Assembly (NCBI GenBank): GCA_964533735.1
Contig: CAZHMD010000003.1
Coordinates: 144,188-208,187, forward strand
DNA from: UBA6107 sp964533735
Lineage (GTDB): Bacteria > Chloroflexota > Anaerolineae > Anaerolineales > Anaerolineaceae
Length of the DNA: 64,000 nt
Reading direction: 5' to 3'
Translations under genes and position numbers: made by a program
The notes under the pieces: model-generated
Told to the model about the DNA's origin: nothing
Databases searched by the model: none
What the model saw: only the letters and a program-made list of their open reading frames with translations
Shown here: in pieces, positions 27,291-35,274 of the stretch
Layout: every line of letters begins with the position of its first letter
Position numbering within the stretch: position 1 is the first letter of the stretch

Positions 27291-29279
27291 ATGCCCAATG
27301 ACCAGATCAATTCATCCAGACTCATCAAGATTCTCTATATCATACTGTGTTCTGTGATTATTCTTGGTCTGATCTATGTACTCTGGGCATTGGTTTTTGC
27401 ACAAACACCTTTATTTTCATGGTCACAAGTACACGCATATTTTGTCCTCTCGCTGGAATCCCTTGCTCTACTATTCTTACATGACCTTCGATCCCGTTTG
27501 ATACGAAAGGCGCGAACTAATCTATTTTGGCCAATTCTCCTAGCGTTCTTTGTACTCAATGGTGTGGCTTTGTGGATGATCGGTCAGTATTATGGTCACC
27601 CTGAAAGAGCCAATTATGCGTCAGTAAAAATCTTGTTAATGTTTTTGCCGATAGCCTGGTTGGCAATTGGGGGCGGGACAGTTTCTGCACTTGTTAAGGT
27701 ATTCCAAAACCAGTTTTCGCTAACCTGGGATTCGCATCCCTTTTCCGAAGAGAATCTTCTCGGAAAGAAAGTGCTGCTAACAACCATTGCATTATTAAGC
27801 GGTTGTTTCATCCTGGGGCTGGCAATCCGATTGATCAACCTCGACGGGTTTCCCCCCTATGTGGACGAATACATAACCACCCATTACGTTTTTCGATTAC
27901 TCAACGGTTTTCCATTTGAATGGAAACGGGCTTTTCCAACCGTTGGGCTGCCAGTGCTGCTCAGTTACAAATTATTTGGCATCGATTTGTGGGCAGCAAG
28001 ATTCCCAATGGTCGTAATCAACATGATCGCCATCATTCCGCTGTTTTTCCTGGGGAAGAAGATCAACCGGAATATCGGTTATTTCAGCGTTGCCTTATAC
28101 ACAATTAATCCATGGATAATCGCAGTTTCTCGTACCGTTCGAGAATATGCAGTACTACCTCTATATTATTTTTTAACTGCAGTTCTTCTCCTTGAACTGT
28201 TGGAATGGGAGAATACTACGCTCAGGTCTTACCTGAAGAAAAACACCTGGAAGGTTTTGATCCTTATATTGATACTGGTTAATGCATTTTTTGACCCACA
28301 ATCAGTTATTAAGATAGTCGTTATCAACTTCGGAGTGTTTGGGGTTTTATTATTAATCAAAATGCTTAAGGGCAAAACACCCTCGATAATCAAATACACC
28401 AGTATTGGTACCAGCCTGCTGTTTTTTGTTTCAATGGCTATCGTTAGTGATCTTTCGAAAAGATTATATGAGGATGGAAAAATTACGCTTATTGCAGAAG
28501 ACAGATACTGGCAATTATTATCAACAAACTCAAACCAACACTGGTTTTCTGTAATCCCTCAGATAGCCTGGTTGGTAATTGCCGTGGCAGCATTTTTTGC
28601 CATCCGAGCGGTGTTTAAGAAATATGATAAGAAAGATGCAGTGATTCTCTATTGTTACCTGGTTTTTTTGGGTATCCTGGCTTTTCTTACTTTTTTCCTT
28701 GTTAATCCCAGGCTGCCGGCAAGAGTAAGATACGGGATTTTGCTTGAATACTGGTATGTCATTCTGACTGCTATCCTGATTTTCCTGATTTATCGATTAA
28801 TAGCAAAGGTTTTCGTAAGAAAACCTGTCATACGAATATTATTATTTCTTCTCCTCGGTTTATTGCTCATCAATTACGGATCAATCAAATACGTTCTCAC
28901 ATATTCTGGCGGTGGTGCCCTTAACGTTACCGGTGAAAAACATTACAACCTGGAGCCCGCTTACCGATATATGCTAACCCAATTGCATAATGGAGATGTT
29001 CTTCTAACGGATAGTTTGGTGATGTATGACGAGTTAAACGAGAAAGAATTGGGCGATTTGACAGTCTACAGCTTTATCGGAACCATTTTACGTGAGGCTG
29101 TCACAATCGATGAATTAATAACCAGGCATCCGGAAGGATGGATTGTTCTCACACCAAATTCCCGCCCGGAAAAAAGTGGTCTTGTGTATGAATCGACCAC
29201 TAATGACGGCACAAGTTTGGAGTATTTAGGGAGATGGGGAGAGTGCGATATTTGGCGATGGAAAGAAATCACTAAATAA
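27291..29279 (+). CDS. GT-C-like multi-membrane glycosyltransferase
   Basis: About 662 residues with roughly a dozen membrane segments. After an N-terminal membrane block, the first outer loop has PPYVDEYITTHYV (the D/E site of polyprenyl-phosphate-dependent ArnT/PMT-type transferases). KLFGIDLWAARFPMVVINM and SRTVREYAVLPLYYF are also typical of that fold. A soluble C-terminal domain lies outside the membrane. The start is uncertain: an in-frame TTG 45 bases upstream would add 15 residues, and no strong ribosome site favours either. It follows the importer permease by about 70 bases on the same strand, so a link to the cluster product or to the cell envelope is possible but unproven. Confidence 0.8.
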   Translation: MPNDQINSSRLIKILYIILCSVIILGLIYVLWALVFAQTPLFSWSQVHAYFVLSLESLALLFLHDLRSRLIRKARTNLFWPILLAFFVLNGVALWMIGQYYGHPERANYASVKILLMFLPIAWLAIGGGTVSALVKVFQNQFSLTWDSHPFSEENLLGKKVLLTTIALLSGCFILGLAIRLINLDGFPPYVDEYITTHYVFRLLNGFPFEWKRAFPTVGLPVLLSYKLFGIDLWAARFPMVVINMIAIIPLFFLGKKINRNIGYFSVALYTINPWIIAVSRTVREYAVLPLYYFLTAVLLLELLEWENTTLRSYLKKNTWKVLILILILVNAFFDPQSVIKIVVINFGVFGVLLLIKMLKGKTPSIIKYTSIGTSLLFFVSMAIVSDLSKRLYEDGKITLIAEDRYWQLLSTNSNQHWFSVIPQIAWLVIAVAAFFAIRAVFKKYDKKDAVILYCYLVFLGILAFLTFFLVNPRLPARVRYGILLEYWYVILTAILIFLIYRLIAKVFVRKPVIRILLFLLLGLLLINYGSIKYVLTYSGGGALNVTGEKHYNLEPAYRYMLTQLHNGDVLLTDSLVMYDELNEKELGDLTVYSFIGTILREAVTIDELITRHPEGWIVLTPNSRPEKSGLVYESTTNDGTSLEYLGRWGECDIWRWKEITK

Positions 29280-29388
29280 CACTCAGATCTCATTGTCAGC
29301 TGTACGCCATTCGTTATACAAATTTCACTAATTCCTTTTTACCATTACAATTGAATGATAGACAAAATTCCGATTTTGTTAGGACCTT

Positions 29389-30315
29389 ATGACCAATTCT
29401 AAGAGTAGTCTACCCAACCTCACACGGTTTGCGTGGTTATCCATAGCGATAGCTGTATTTACTATTTCAGTAAAAACTATTGCTTATTTGTTGACTGGTT
29501 CAGTGGGGCTGCTTTCAGACGCACTTGAATCAATCGTGAACCTCATCGGGGCCTTAATGGCGCTGGGTATGTTGACCATTGCGATCAGGCCTGCAGATGA
29601 AGAACACACTTACGGGCATACCAAGGCTGAATATTTTTCAAGCGGAGTTGAAGGCACGCTAATTCTCATCGCAGCAATCAGCATCGTCTATACCGCCATC
29701 GAACGGTTGATCAACCCCCAACTGCTGGAGCAGGTAGGATTGGGTTTGGCTGTATCAGTAATTGCCTCAATTGCCAACCTGGTGGTTTCACTGATATTAA
29801 AGAAAGCCGGCAAACAGTATAATTCGATTTCTCTAACTTCCAATTCGCACCACCTGATGACAGACGTGTGGACTTCCGGTGGGGTACTGGCGGGTGTGGG
29901 ACTGGTGGCAATAACAAAATGGCAACCTCTGGATTCAATTGTGGCAATACTTGTAGCAGTAAACATTTTGTCTACCGGTTTTGGAATCATCAGTAAATCA
30001 GTTCAGGGTTTGATGGATGGTAGCCTCAATAAGGAAGATTTAGTCAAAATTCAAGAAGCGCTTAACAGCTTCAAATCTCCTGAAGTGCAGTTTCACAACC
30101 TGCGTACACGCCAGTCAGGATCAACCAAGTTCATATCCTTCCATGTCCTTGTTCCGGGAGTGTGGAATGTGACAAAAGGTCATAAACTGGTAAGCAGTAT
30201 TGAAAAAGAGCTTGAGGATAAAATTCCCAATAGTATTATTTTTACTCACCTTGAATCGGTGGATGATCCGCATTCAATGGACGAGGTGATCCTAAATACT
30301 AAACAAACTAAGTAG
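29389..30315 (+). CDS. Cation diffusion facilitator (CDF) family efflux protein
   Basis: Exports divalent metal ions (zinc, iron, manganese or similar) by proton exchange. It has about six membrane segments in 308 residues. TM2 carries SVGLLSDALES with a metal-site aspartate. TM5 carries SNSHHLMTDVWTS, giving the H-xxx-D half of the site. A cytoplasmic C-terminal domain follows from about residue 210, with FHNLRTRQSG and HVLVPG, as in CDF dimerisation domains. It has its own 109-base upstream gap and is convergent with arginine deiminase. Metal preference cannot be assigned. Confidence 0.93.
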   Translation: MTNSKSSLPNLTRFAWLSIAIAVFTISVKTIAYLLTGSVGLLSDALESIVNLIGALMALGMLTIAIRPADEEHTYGHTKAEYFSSGVEGTLILIAAISIVYTAIERLINPQLLEQVGLGLAVSVIASIANLVVSLILKKAGKQYNSISLTSNSHHLMTDVWTSGGVLAGVGLVAITKWQPLDSIVAILVAVNILSTGFGIISKSVQGLMDGSLNKEDLVKIQEALNSFKSPEVQFHNLRTRQSGSTKFISFHVLVPGVWNVTKGHKLVSSIEKELEDKIPNSIIFTHLESVDDPHSMDEVILNTKQTK

Positions 30316-30386
30316 GCATCAAGATTATTGGGGATGCTCCCATATTTACTACCACGCTTATCTGAAATTCCACTCTATTTTGTACT

Positions 30387-31649
30387 TTAATTAATCGCAT
30401 CCCTTTCGATTGGGCAAGTCATACAATGCCCGCCACCACGGCCTTCTCCCAACTCAAAACCAGGAATTGGCAACACATCGATATCAAACTGGCGCATACG
30501 CGATATGGTGTAGGTATTCCTTTCATAACACACCACCACCCCCGGTTCCAAAGCAACCGCGTTATTGGCATCATCCCACTGCTCGCGTTCCATCTGGTAA
30601 CGGTCTCCGCCAGTTTCTACAACATGCAGTTTTCTCAAATTCAAGGCGTCCTGTACAGCCAAGATGAAGTCTTTTTCAGGAGTGACAGCAAAATCACCAG
30701 CTTTTTTTCCGGGTCGCAGACTGTAGGGGCGAATCTCCGCCACCACCTTGGGAAAAATGGTGACTTTATCTCTATCGAGCAAGGTGAAGACGGTATCCAG
30801 GTGCATGTGCCCCCGTTCCCGGGTCATCACACATGCAATTACGCGTTCGGCAGCTCCATTTTCAAAAAGGGTTTTGGCAATCTGCTCGATCATCCCGGTT
30901 TGCGTACGCTCTGAACAACCGATCAGTACCGTGCCATTCCCTATCGGCATTACATCACCACCTTCCAAGGATGAGCGGCTGAAAGTATCAATATCGAATG
31001 CTTCTGCTTCCACGTTCGGATACCAGAATTTAAAATCCGCCTCAAGGAACATGGGATGATATTTGTAAATTAACCACATGTTTAAAGATTCCCGTCGACG
31101 CGCCGGCCAGTACATCGGGTTAACGGAGACTCCGCCATAGGTCCAACACGAGGAATCACGCGTGAAAAGCGTATTCGGCAGCGGAGGTAGTAAAAATGAA
31201 TTCATATCATTCAGGGACGCTGCGTGAAGCGAGATCTTACCGAATTTCTTCAAATCCACATTAGCTTCGCTCGCAGTTAATCCTCCAATCAGGTGTTTGG
31301 CCAGATCCGCTGGTGATAATTTATCAAGAAACGAGCGAATTTCATCCACCAGTGACCAACCAACGTTGTGGTCAGTGATGACCTGGCGAATGACCATATC
31401 ACGAGCCTTGGCTGAGCTTGCCAAAGCCTCCGTCAGAAGTTCCTGAACATAGAAAACTTCAATCCCGCGTGAACGCAATAACTGAGTGAATTGATCATGC
31501 TCATATTGCGCCCGTTCGACCCAAAGAACATCATCAAAGAGCAGTTCGTCATGATTGGCAGGGGTTAAGCGTTGGAGACTTAGTTCAGGCCTATGCACAA
31601 TAACTTTGCGGAGTTTTCCTACTTCTGAGTGAACACCAAGTTTGTCCAT
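30387..31649 (-). CDS. arcA: Arginine deiminase
   Basis: Hydrolyses arginine to citrulline and ammonia, the first step of the energy-yielding arginine deiminase pathway. The start at 31649 has a GGGTGG-type ribosome site and fits the family N-terminus (LGVHSEVGKLRKVIVHRPE); an ATG 30 bases upstream is less likely. Landmarks are FTRDSSCWTYGG near residue 165, EGGDVMPIG near 220, HLDTVFTLLD near 270, and the catalytic cysteine in GRGGGHCMTCPIERD about 10 residues from the end. The usual partners arcB, arcC and arcD are not adjacent, so citrulline use must be encoded elsewhere. Confidence 0.95.
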   Translation of the reverse strand: MDKLGVHSEVGKLRKVIVHRPELSLQRLTPANHDELLFDDVLWVERAQYEHDQFTQLLRSRGIEVFYVQELLTEALASSAKARDMVIRQVITDHNVGWSLVDEIRSFLDKLSPADLAKHLIGGLTASEANVDLKKFGKISLHAASLNDMNSFLLPPLPNTLFTRDSSCWTYGGVSVNPMYWPARRRESLNMWLIYKYHPMFLEADFKFWYPNVEAEAFDIDTFSRSSLEGGDVMPIGNGTVLIGCSERTQTGMIEQIAKTLFENGAAERVIACVMTRERGHMHLDTVFTLLDRDKVTIFPKVVAEIRPYSLRPGKKAGDFAVTPEKDFILAVQDALNLRKLHVVETGGDRYQMEREQWDDANNAVALEPGVVVCYERNTYTISRMRQFDIDVLPIPGFELGEGRGGGHCMTCPIERDAIN

Positions 31650-31959
31650 ACCCACCCTTTCAATTAGTAGACCCATCATCCTTGATTCAAGGGAAATATT
31701 AGTAAAATCGAATTAACACTCATACTATACAACGAACAGAGCCAATAATTCACGGTGTTTATCAATAAGGAAATTGCAGGTTGAACTTTGGCAAATGACA
31801 GGATGGTTATCCTCAATTATGCGATGACCTTCCTCATTCTCATCAATCTCATACAAGATTATGTTATAAAGTATCTGTGTCAGATTTATAAGTAATTATC
31901 CTCATCCTGCTACAAGTGGTAACAGGATGTGTGTTTTATAAGCCATATAGGAGAGCACC
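31650..31959. other. Divergent intergenic region arcA/TerC-like gene
   Basis: A 310-base gap. Next to arcA lies a short palindrome, CCTTGATTCAAGG (31680-31692). Next to the TerC-like gene lies a hairpin (31903-31929, listed separately) and an AGGAG ribosome site. The middle, about 200 bases, shows nothing I can name. The manganese riboswitch often found before TerC-type genes was looked for and not recognised. Confidence 0.6.
31903..31929 (+). promoter_or_regulatory. Leader hairpin of the TerC-like gene
   Basis: CATCCTG and CAGGATG pair as 7 bp, then a mismatch and three further pairs (TAC/GTA) close a 5-base loop. It lies about 30 bases before the start codon, inside the probable 5' leader. 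It could influence translation or mark a protein site. Confidence 0.45.
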
Positions 31960-32829
31960 ATGGATTTCTCAATAATTGTGATCGTCATTCAGTTGATCTT
32001 CCTGGAAGGTATCCTTTCCATCGATAATGCTGCCATCCTTGGAGCTATGGTCTCAACCTTACCGGAACACGCACCAATTCCCTGGCCAAAATCATTGCAT
32101 TGGCTGGGAAGGATCATGGATAAACTTTTGGGAAACCAGCGGCTGGCAGCTCTGCGCGTGGGTTTATTAGGCGCCTATATCGGACGCGGTGCGATGTTGC
32201 TTGCCGCCAGTTATATTATCGCGAATCCATGGCTGAAGTTAATCGGCGCTTTTTACCTCATCCGCCTGGCTCTGGACGATCTCAGCGCTCATGGGTATAA
32301 CAGTGAAGAAGAAGAGGTCAAGCAAGTTAAAATCCGCGGCTTCTGGATGACCGTACTCAGTGTTGAGATGATGGACCTGGCCTTCAGCCTGGATAACGTG
32401 GTGGCTGCTGTATCACTTTCTGATAAATTATGGATCGTTATTTTAGGCGTGTTTATCGGAATCCTTGTAATGAGATTCGCCGCGGGTATTTTTAGTTATG
32501 TTGTCTTGCGGGAACCGATCTTAAAAACCGCGGCATACATCCTGGTGTTCAATATTGGTGTGGAGTTATTGCTTGAAGACCTGGCGCATATCGAGTTCAG
32601 CGACTGGCTGAGGTTTGGCATCTCGATTACTACGATCGCCTTATGCCTGGCATATGCCCATTTCAAATTCCTGCGCTTTTTCCGCCCAGCCCTGATTTGG
32701 TTCAGCCAGGGATTAGCTCTTGTTAACGGAATTATCGCCTGGTCATTTGCACCGATTCGCGGTATTTTACACCTGATTATGCTGATCTTTCGTAAGAGAC
32801 CAACCACAACAAGTGAAAGTGGCGCTTAG
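31960..32829 (+). CDS. TerC-family integral membrane protein
   Basis: A 289-residue protein with about seven membrane segments. It carries the paired TerC signatures LEGILSIDNAAIL near residue 16 and MMDLAFSLDNVVAAV near 140, whose aspartates probably bind metal. Family members take part in manganese export or in metal loading of secreted enzymes, and the name comes from tellurite resistance loci. An acidic cytoplasmic loop (SEEEEVKQVK, near 115) separates the two halves. The GGAG site and the hairpin leader suggest its own regulation. No other ter genes are near. Confidence 0.88.
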   Translation: MDFSIIVIVIQLIFLEGILSIDNAAILGAMVSTLPEHAPIPWPKSLHWLGRIMDKLLGNQRLAALRVGLLGAYIGRGAMLLAASYIIANPWLKLIGAFYLIRLALDDLSAHGYNSEEEEVKQVKIRGFWMTVLSVEMMDLAFSLDNVVAAVSLSDKLWIVILGVFIGILVMRFAAGIFSYVVLREPILKTAAYILVFNIGVELLLEDLAHIEFSDWLRFGISITTIALCLAYAHFKFLRFFRPALIWFSQGLALVNGIIAWSFAPIRGILHLIMLIFRKRPTTTSESGA

Positions 32830-32853
32830 ACCAATTTACTTTCAGGAATTCAA

Positions 32854-33291
32854 TTAGAGGGTCTTTTCCATCCATACCACCTGGGTTGTCCCCAGGTAAT
32901 GGACCGGCAGACCGATCACTTTGTAACCAGCTTTCTCAAAAAAGGCTGTGGTATTCAACCTTGAGAGACACCCAAGGGCATTAAAACCGCGTTCGCGGGC
33001 TTTTTCTTCGATAAAATGAAGTAACTGTACACCGATCCCTTTACCTTGTTTGGAATCTTTAACAGCCAGGTGTGAGAACCATCCAACCCCCGGATCCTTT
33101 TCGAGCAGTTTTACTACCCCTAATATCTCACCGGTAGTCTCATCAACAGCCATATAGTGTTCTGACAGTGGCTCAAAATCATCTTTTTCCGTTCCACGCT
33201 GCAAACCCCAGGGTTCCCGCAGAACCTTGTAGCGTAGATCGTAGTAGGCCTTGAATTCTTCGCGCGTCTTGGGTGAGGTGATTTTGATCAT
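32854..33291 (-). CDS. GNAT-family N-acetyltransferase
   Basis: A protein of about 145 residues that transfers acetyl from acetyl-CoA to an amine. The acetyl-CoA-binding motif is LAVKDSKQGKGIGVQLLHFIE (the QxxGxG/A type), followed by GFNALGCLSRLNTTAFFEKAGY. The ATG at 33291 has GGAGAGAG just upstream; an in-frame start 27 codons earlier gives an unrelated extension and is rejected. The N-terminal EFKAYYDLRYKVLREPWG is common in ElaA/YitI-type members. Substrate unknown. Confidence 0.9.
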   Translation of the reverse strand: MIKITSPKTREEFKAYYDLRYKVLREPWGLQRGTEKDDFEPLSEHYMAVDETTGEILGVVKLLEKDPGVGWFSHLAVKDSKQGKGIGVQLLHFIEEKARERGFNALGCLSRLNTTAFFEKAGYKVIGLPVHYLGTTQVVWMEKTL

Positions 33292-33380
33292 TTTCTCTCT
33301 CCAACAAATATTTGATAGGACAATTATATCTAATTGTGGGATGATTACCGGATCTTTTAAATAATTTATCAACTTACCTC

Positions 33381-33409
33381 TTGAAGTGCAGCCTTGAAAT
33401 TGTTATACT
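33381..33409 (+). promoter_or_regulatory. Promoter of the CrtI-like gene
   Basis: TTGAAG (33381-33386) and TATACT (33404-33409) are 17 bases apart and precede the oxidoreductase gene by about 145 bases. Confidence 0.65.
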
Positions 33410-33555
33410 AGTATGGCTGGTGGTTTTACCACAGAGTTTATCAATATCCCCAACTCATTATCAGTAGCTATTAATTGGAAATCGAATTGGTCCAGGCAAG
33501 CAGGTTTAGTTATTAACCCCTGCTAAAACCAGGTGATCCAAAAAAGGAGGAAATC

Positions 33556-35052
33556 ATGCCAAATTACGATGTCGTTGTCATTGGCGCTGGGTTGGGTGGT
33601 CTTACTGCGGGAGCTCTGCTCGCCCACCAGGGGCGCAAGGTGCTTATTTTGGAACAGGCAAACCGGGTTGGTGGGTGTTGTTCAACTTTTGAGAAAGACG
33701 GGTACCATTTTGACGTTGGTGCTTCCATTGTTGAGATCATTCAACCCATTGAAAGAGTGTTTCGTCTGTTAGGGACTACGCTTCAAAAAGAAGTTGACCT
33801 CATCGCCTGTGATCCAATCATGACTTACCTGTTCGAAGATGGAAACCGAATTACCTATCCGCTTTCAGCAGCCAGAACAGGTGAAATCATCTCCGAGATC
33901 TCCCCTGAGGATGGGAGGAACTGGACAAAATTTAGCGCTTTTTCTCATGATCTTATGGAAGTGACTTTAGATACGATCTTTTCTGAACCGACCAGCACGT
34001 TATCAGACATGGCGGCGTTGGTGAAGAAGAATCCACGTTTCCTTAAGTTCCTACCAACCTTCATGACCAGTTACCAGAGCATACTTGAAAAGTATTTTAA
34101 AAATCCGACTGTTTTACAAACTATGGCATATCAAGCTCTTTACTTTGGGCTGCCACCTGCACTTGTACCCGGACCTTATGCAATGGTACCTTATACAGAA
34201 CACTTAGGGATTTATTATCCCCGCGGAGGGATGATCCAAATCCCCAAAGCGCTCCAACGCTTGGGTGAGCAGAAAGGGTTGGAGGTACGTTTAAACAACC
34301 GGGTTACGAAAGTGCTGGTGGAAAACCAGCAAGTCCGAGGGGTAAAACTCGCGGATGGGGAGGAGATTACCAGCAAGATAGTCGTTTCCGACATCAACGC
34401 CAAAACGCTCTACCTGAAGATGATCGGCGAAGAGTACATGCACCCCATGGCAGCCCGGGGGATGAAATCCTATGATTACTCCATCTCAGTCCCAATGGTT
34501 TATGTTGGTTTGGATTATGAGCCGCCGATGGATGCACACCACAGCATTATCGCTCAATCACCTGAAGATGTGAACCGCCAGTATTTTGACTTCATAAAAC
34601 CGGGTAAACTGGCCCACAAGAATTTTGGCCTTGTATGCTGGTCAACACATACCGATCCATCATTAGCCCCCAAGGGAAGGCATATCCTCAACATTATCCC
34701 CGAGGGCGGCTATCATCTAGAGGGGACGACCTGGGACGTGGAAAAACCCGCTTTCATTGAACGAACGATCAACAATCTCAGTAAAGTTTGTATTCCTGGA
34801 CTAAAAGACCATGTGGTTATATCTGATTGTGCCACACCACTCGATTTCGAACGGCGCCTGCTCCTGCCAGAGGGTGCCATTTACTGCCTGCAACAGGATT
34901 TACCGGCACAAGCCGTTTTTCGTCCGGCTGCCAAATCCAAAAGCATCACTGGCCTTTACCTGACCGGGTCTTCCACTCATCCGGGTGGCGGCGTTCCATC
35001 AACCATTGCTTCAGGGATGATCGCATCCAAGATCATCTCGCGAAATGAATAA
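33556..35052 (+). CDS. CrtI/CrtISO-like FAD-dependent oxidoreductase
   Basis: A 498-residue flavoprotein of the phytoene desaturase / carotenoid isomerase / all-trans-retinol saturase group. The N-terminal dinucleotide-binding motif is VIGAGLGGLTAGALLAHQG (residues 8-26), followed by VGGCCSTFEKDGYHFDVGAS. The C-terminal FAD motif is GLYLTGSSTHPGGGVPSTIASGM. A YYPRGGMIQIPKAL segment in the middle is typical of the family. No other carotenoid genes are near, so a role in carotenoid synthesis is not certain; an unsaturated isoprenoid or similar lipid is possible. AAAGGAGG sets the start. A small membrane protein gene follows 18 bases downstream. Confidence 0.88.
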   Translation: MPNYDVVVIGAGLGGLTAGALLAHQGRKVLILEQANRVGGCCSTFEKDGYHFDVGASIVEIIQPIERVFRLLGTTLQKEVDLIACDPIMTYLFEDGNRITYPLSAARTGEIISEISPEDGRNWTKFSAFSHDLMEVTLDTIFSEPTSTLSDMAALVKKNPRFLKFLPTFMTSYQSILEKYFKNPTVLQTMAYQALYFGLPPALVPGPYAMVPYTEHLGIYYPRGGMIQIPKALQRLGEQKGLEVRLNNRVTKVLVENQQVRGVKLADGEEITSKIVVSDINAKTLYLKMIGEEYMHPMAARGMKSYDYSISVPMVYVGLDYEPPMDAHHSIIAQSPEDVNRQYFDFIKPGKLAHKNFGLVCWSTHTDPSLAPKGRHILNIIPEGGYHLEGTTWDVEKPAFIERTINNLSKVCIPGLKDHVVISDCATPLDFERRLLLPEGAIYCLQQDLPAQAVFRPAAKSKSITGLYLTGSSTHPGGGVPSTIASGMIASKIISRNE

Positions 35053-35070
35053 TAAAGGAGAGTACATAGA

Positions 35071-35226
35071 ATGAAAGCGCCAAAAGGATTGATTTGGTTA
35101 ATAGTAATGATTGGGCTAGCATGTGGTGGAGTGTTGTGCTGGCACTTGCTGCCTGAACACCGGAAGGAATTCATAAAGAATTTTGCCAGGCAAGTCAAGT
35201 ACCTGCCGGACAGGTACATGGCTTGA
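35071..35226 (+). CDS. Small single-span membrane protein (51 aa)
   Basis: A short ORF of 51 residues starting 18 bases after the CrtI-like gene, with AAAGGAG at good distance from the ATG. It has a two-residue basic N-terminus, one membrane helix (GLIWLIVMIGLACGGVLCW, about residues 6-24), then a basic tail rich in Lys and Arg (HRKEFIKNFARQVKYLPDRY). A terminator follows directly, so it closes the two-gene operon. No family is recognised. It may anchor or modulate the oxidoreductase. Confidence 0.7.
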   Translation: MKAPKGLIWLIVMIGLACGGVLCWHLLPEHRKEFIKNFARQVKYLPDRYMA

Positions 35227-35241
35227 CCTTGTTAATTGAAC

Positions 35242-35271
35242 AAAAAAGAGGTGGTGTATCCACCTCTTTTT
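35242..35271. terminator. Bidirectional intrinsic terminator
   Basis: AAAAAAGAGGTGG and CCACCTCTTTTT pair around a 5-base loop between the small membrane protein gene and the convergent mechanosensitive channel gene. Confidence 0.88.
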
Positions 35272-35274
35272 GAT

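Noticed and set aside
31860..31959. Manganese (yybP-ykoY) riboswitch before the TerC-like gene
   Set aside because: Only a simple hairpin is seen; the two-helix structure and conserved loop bases of that riboswitch could not be identified.
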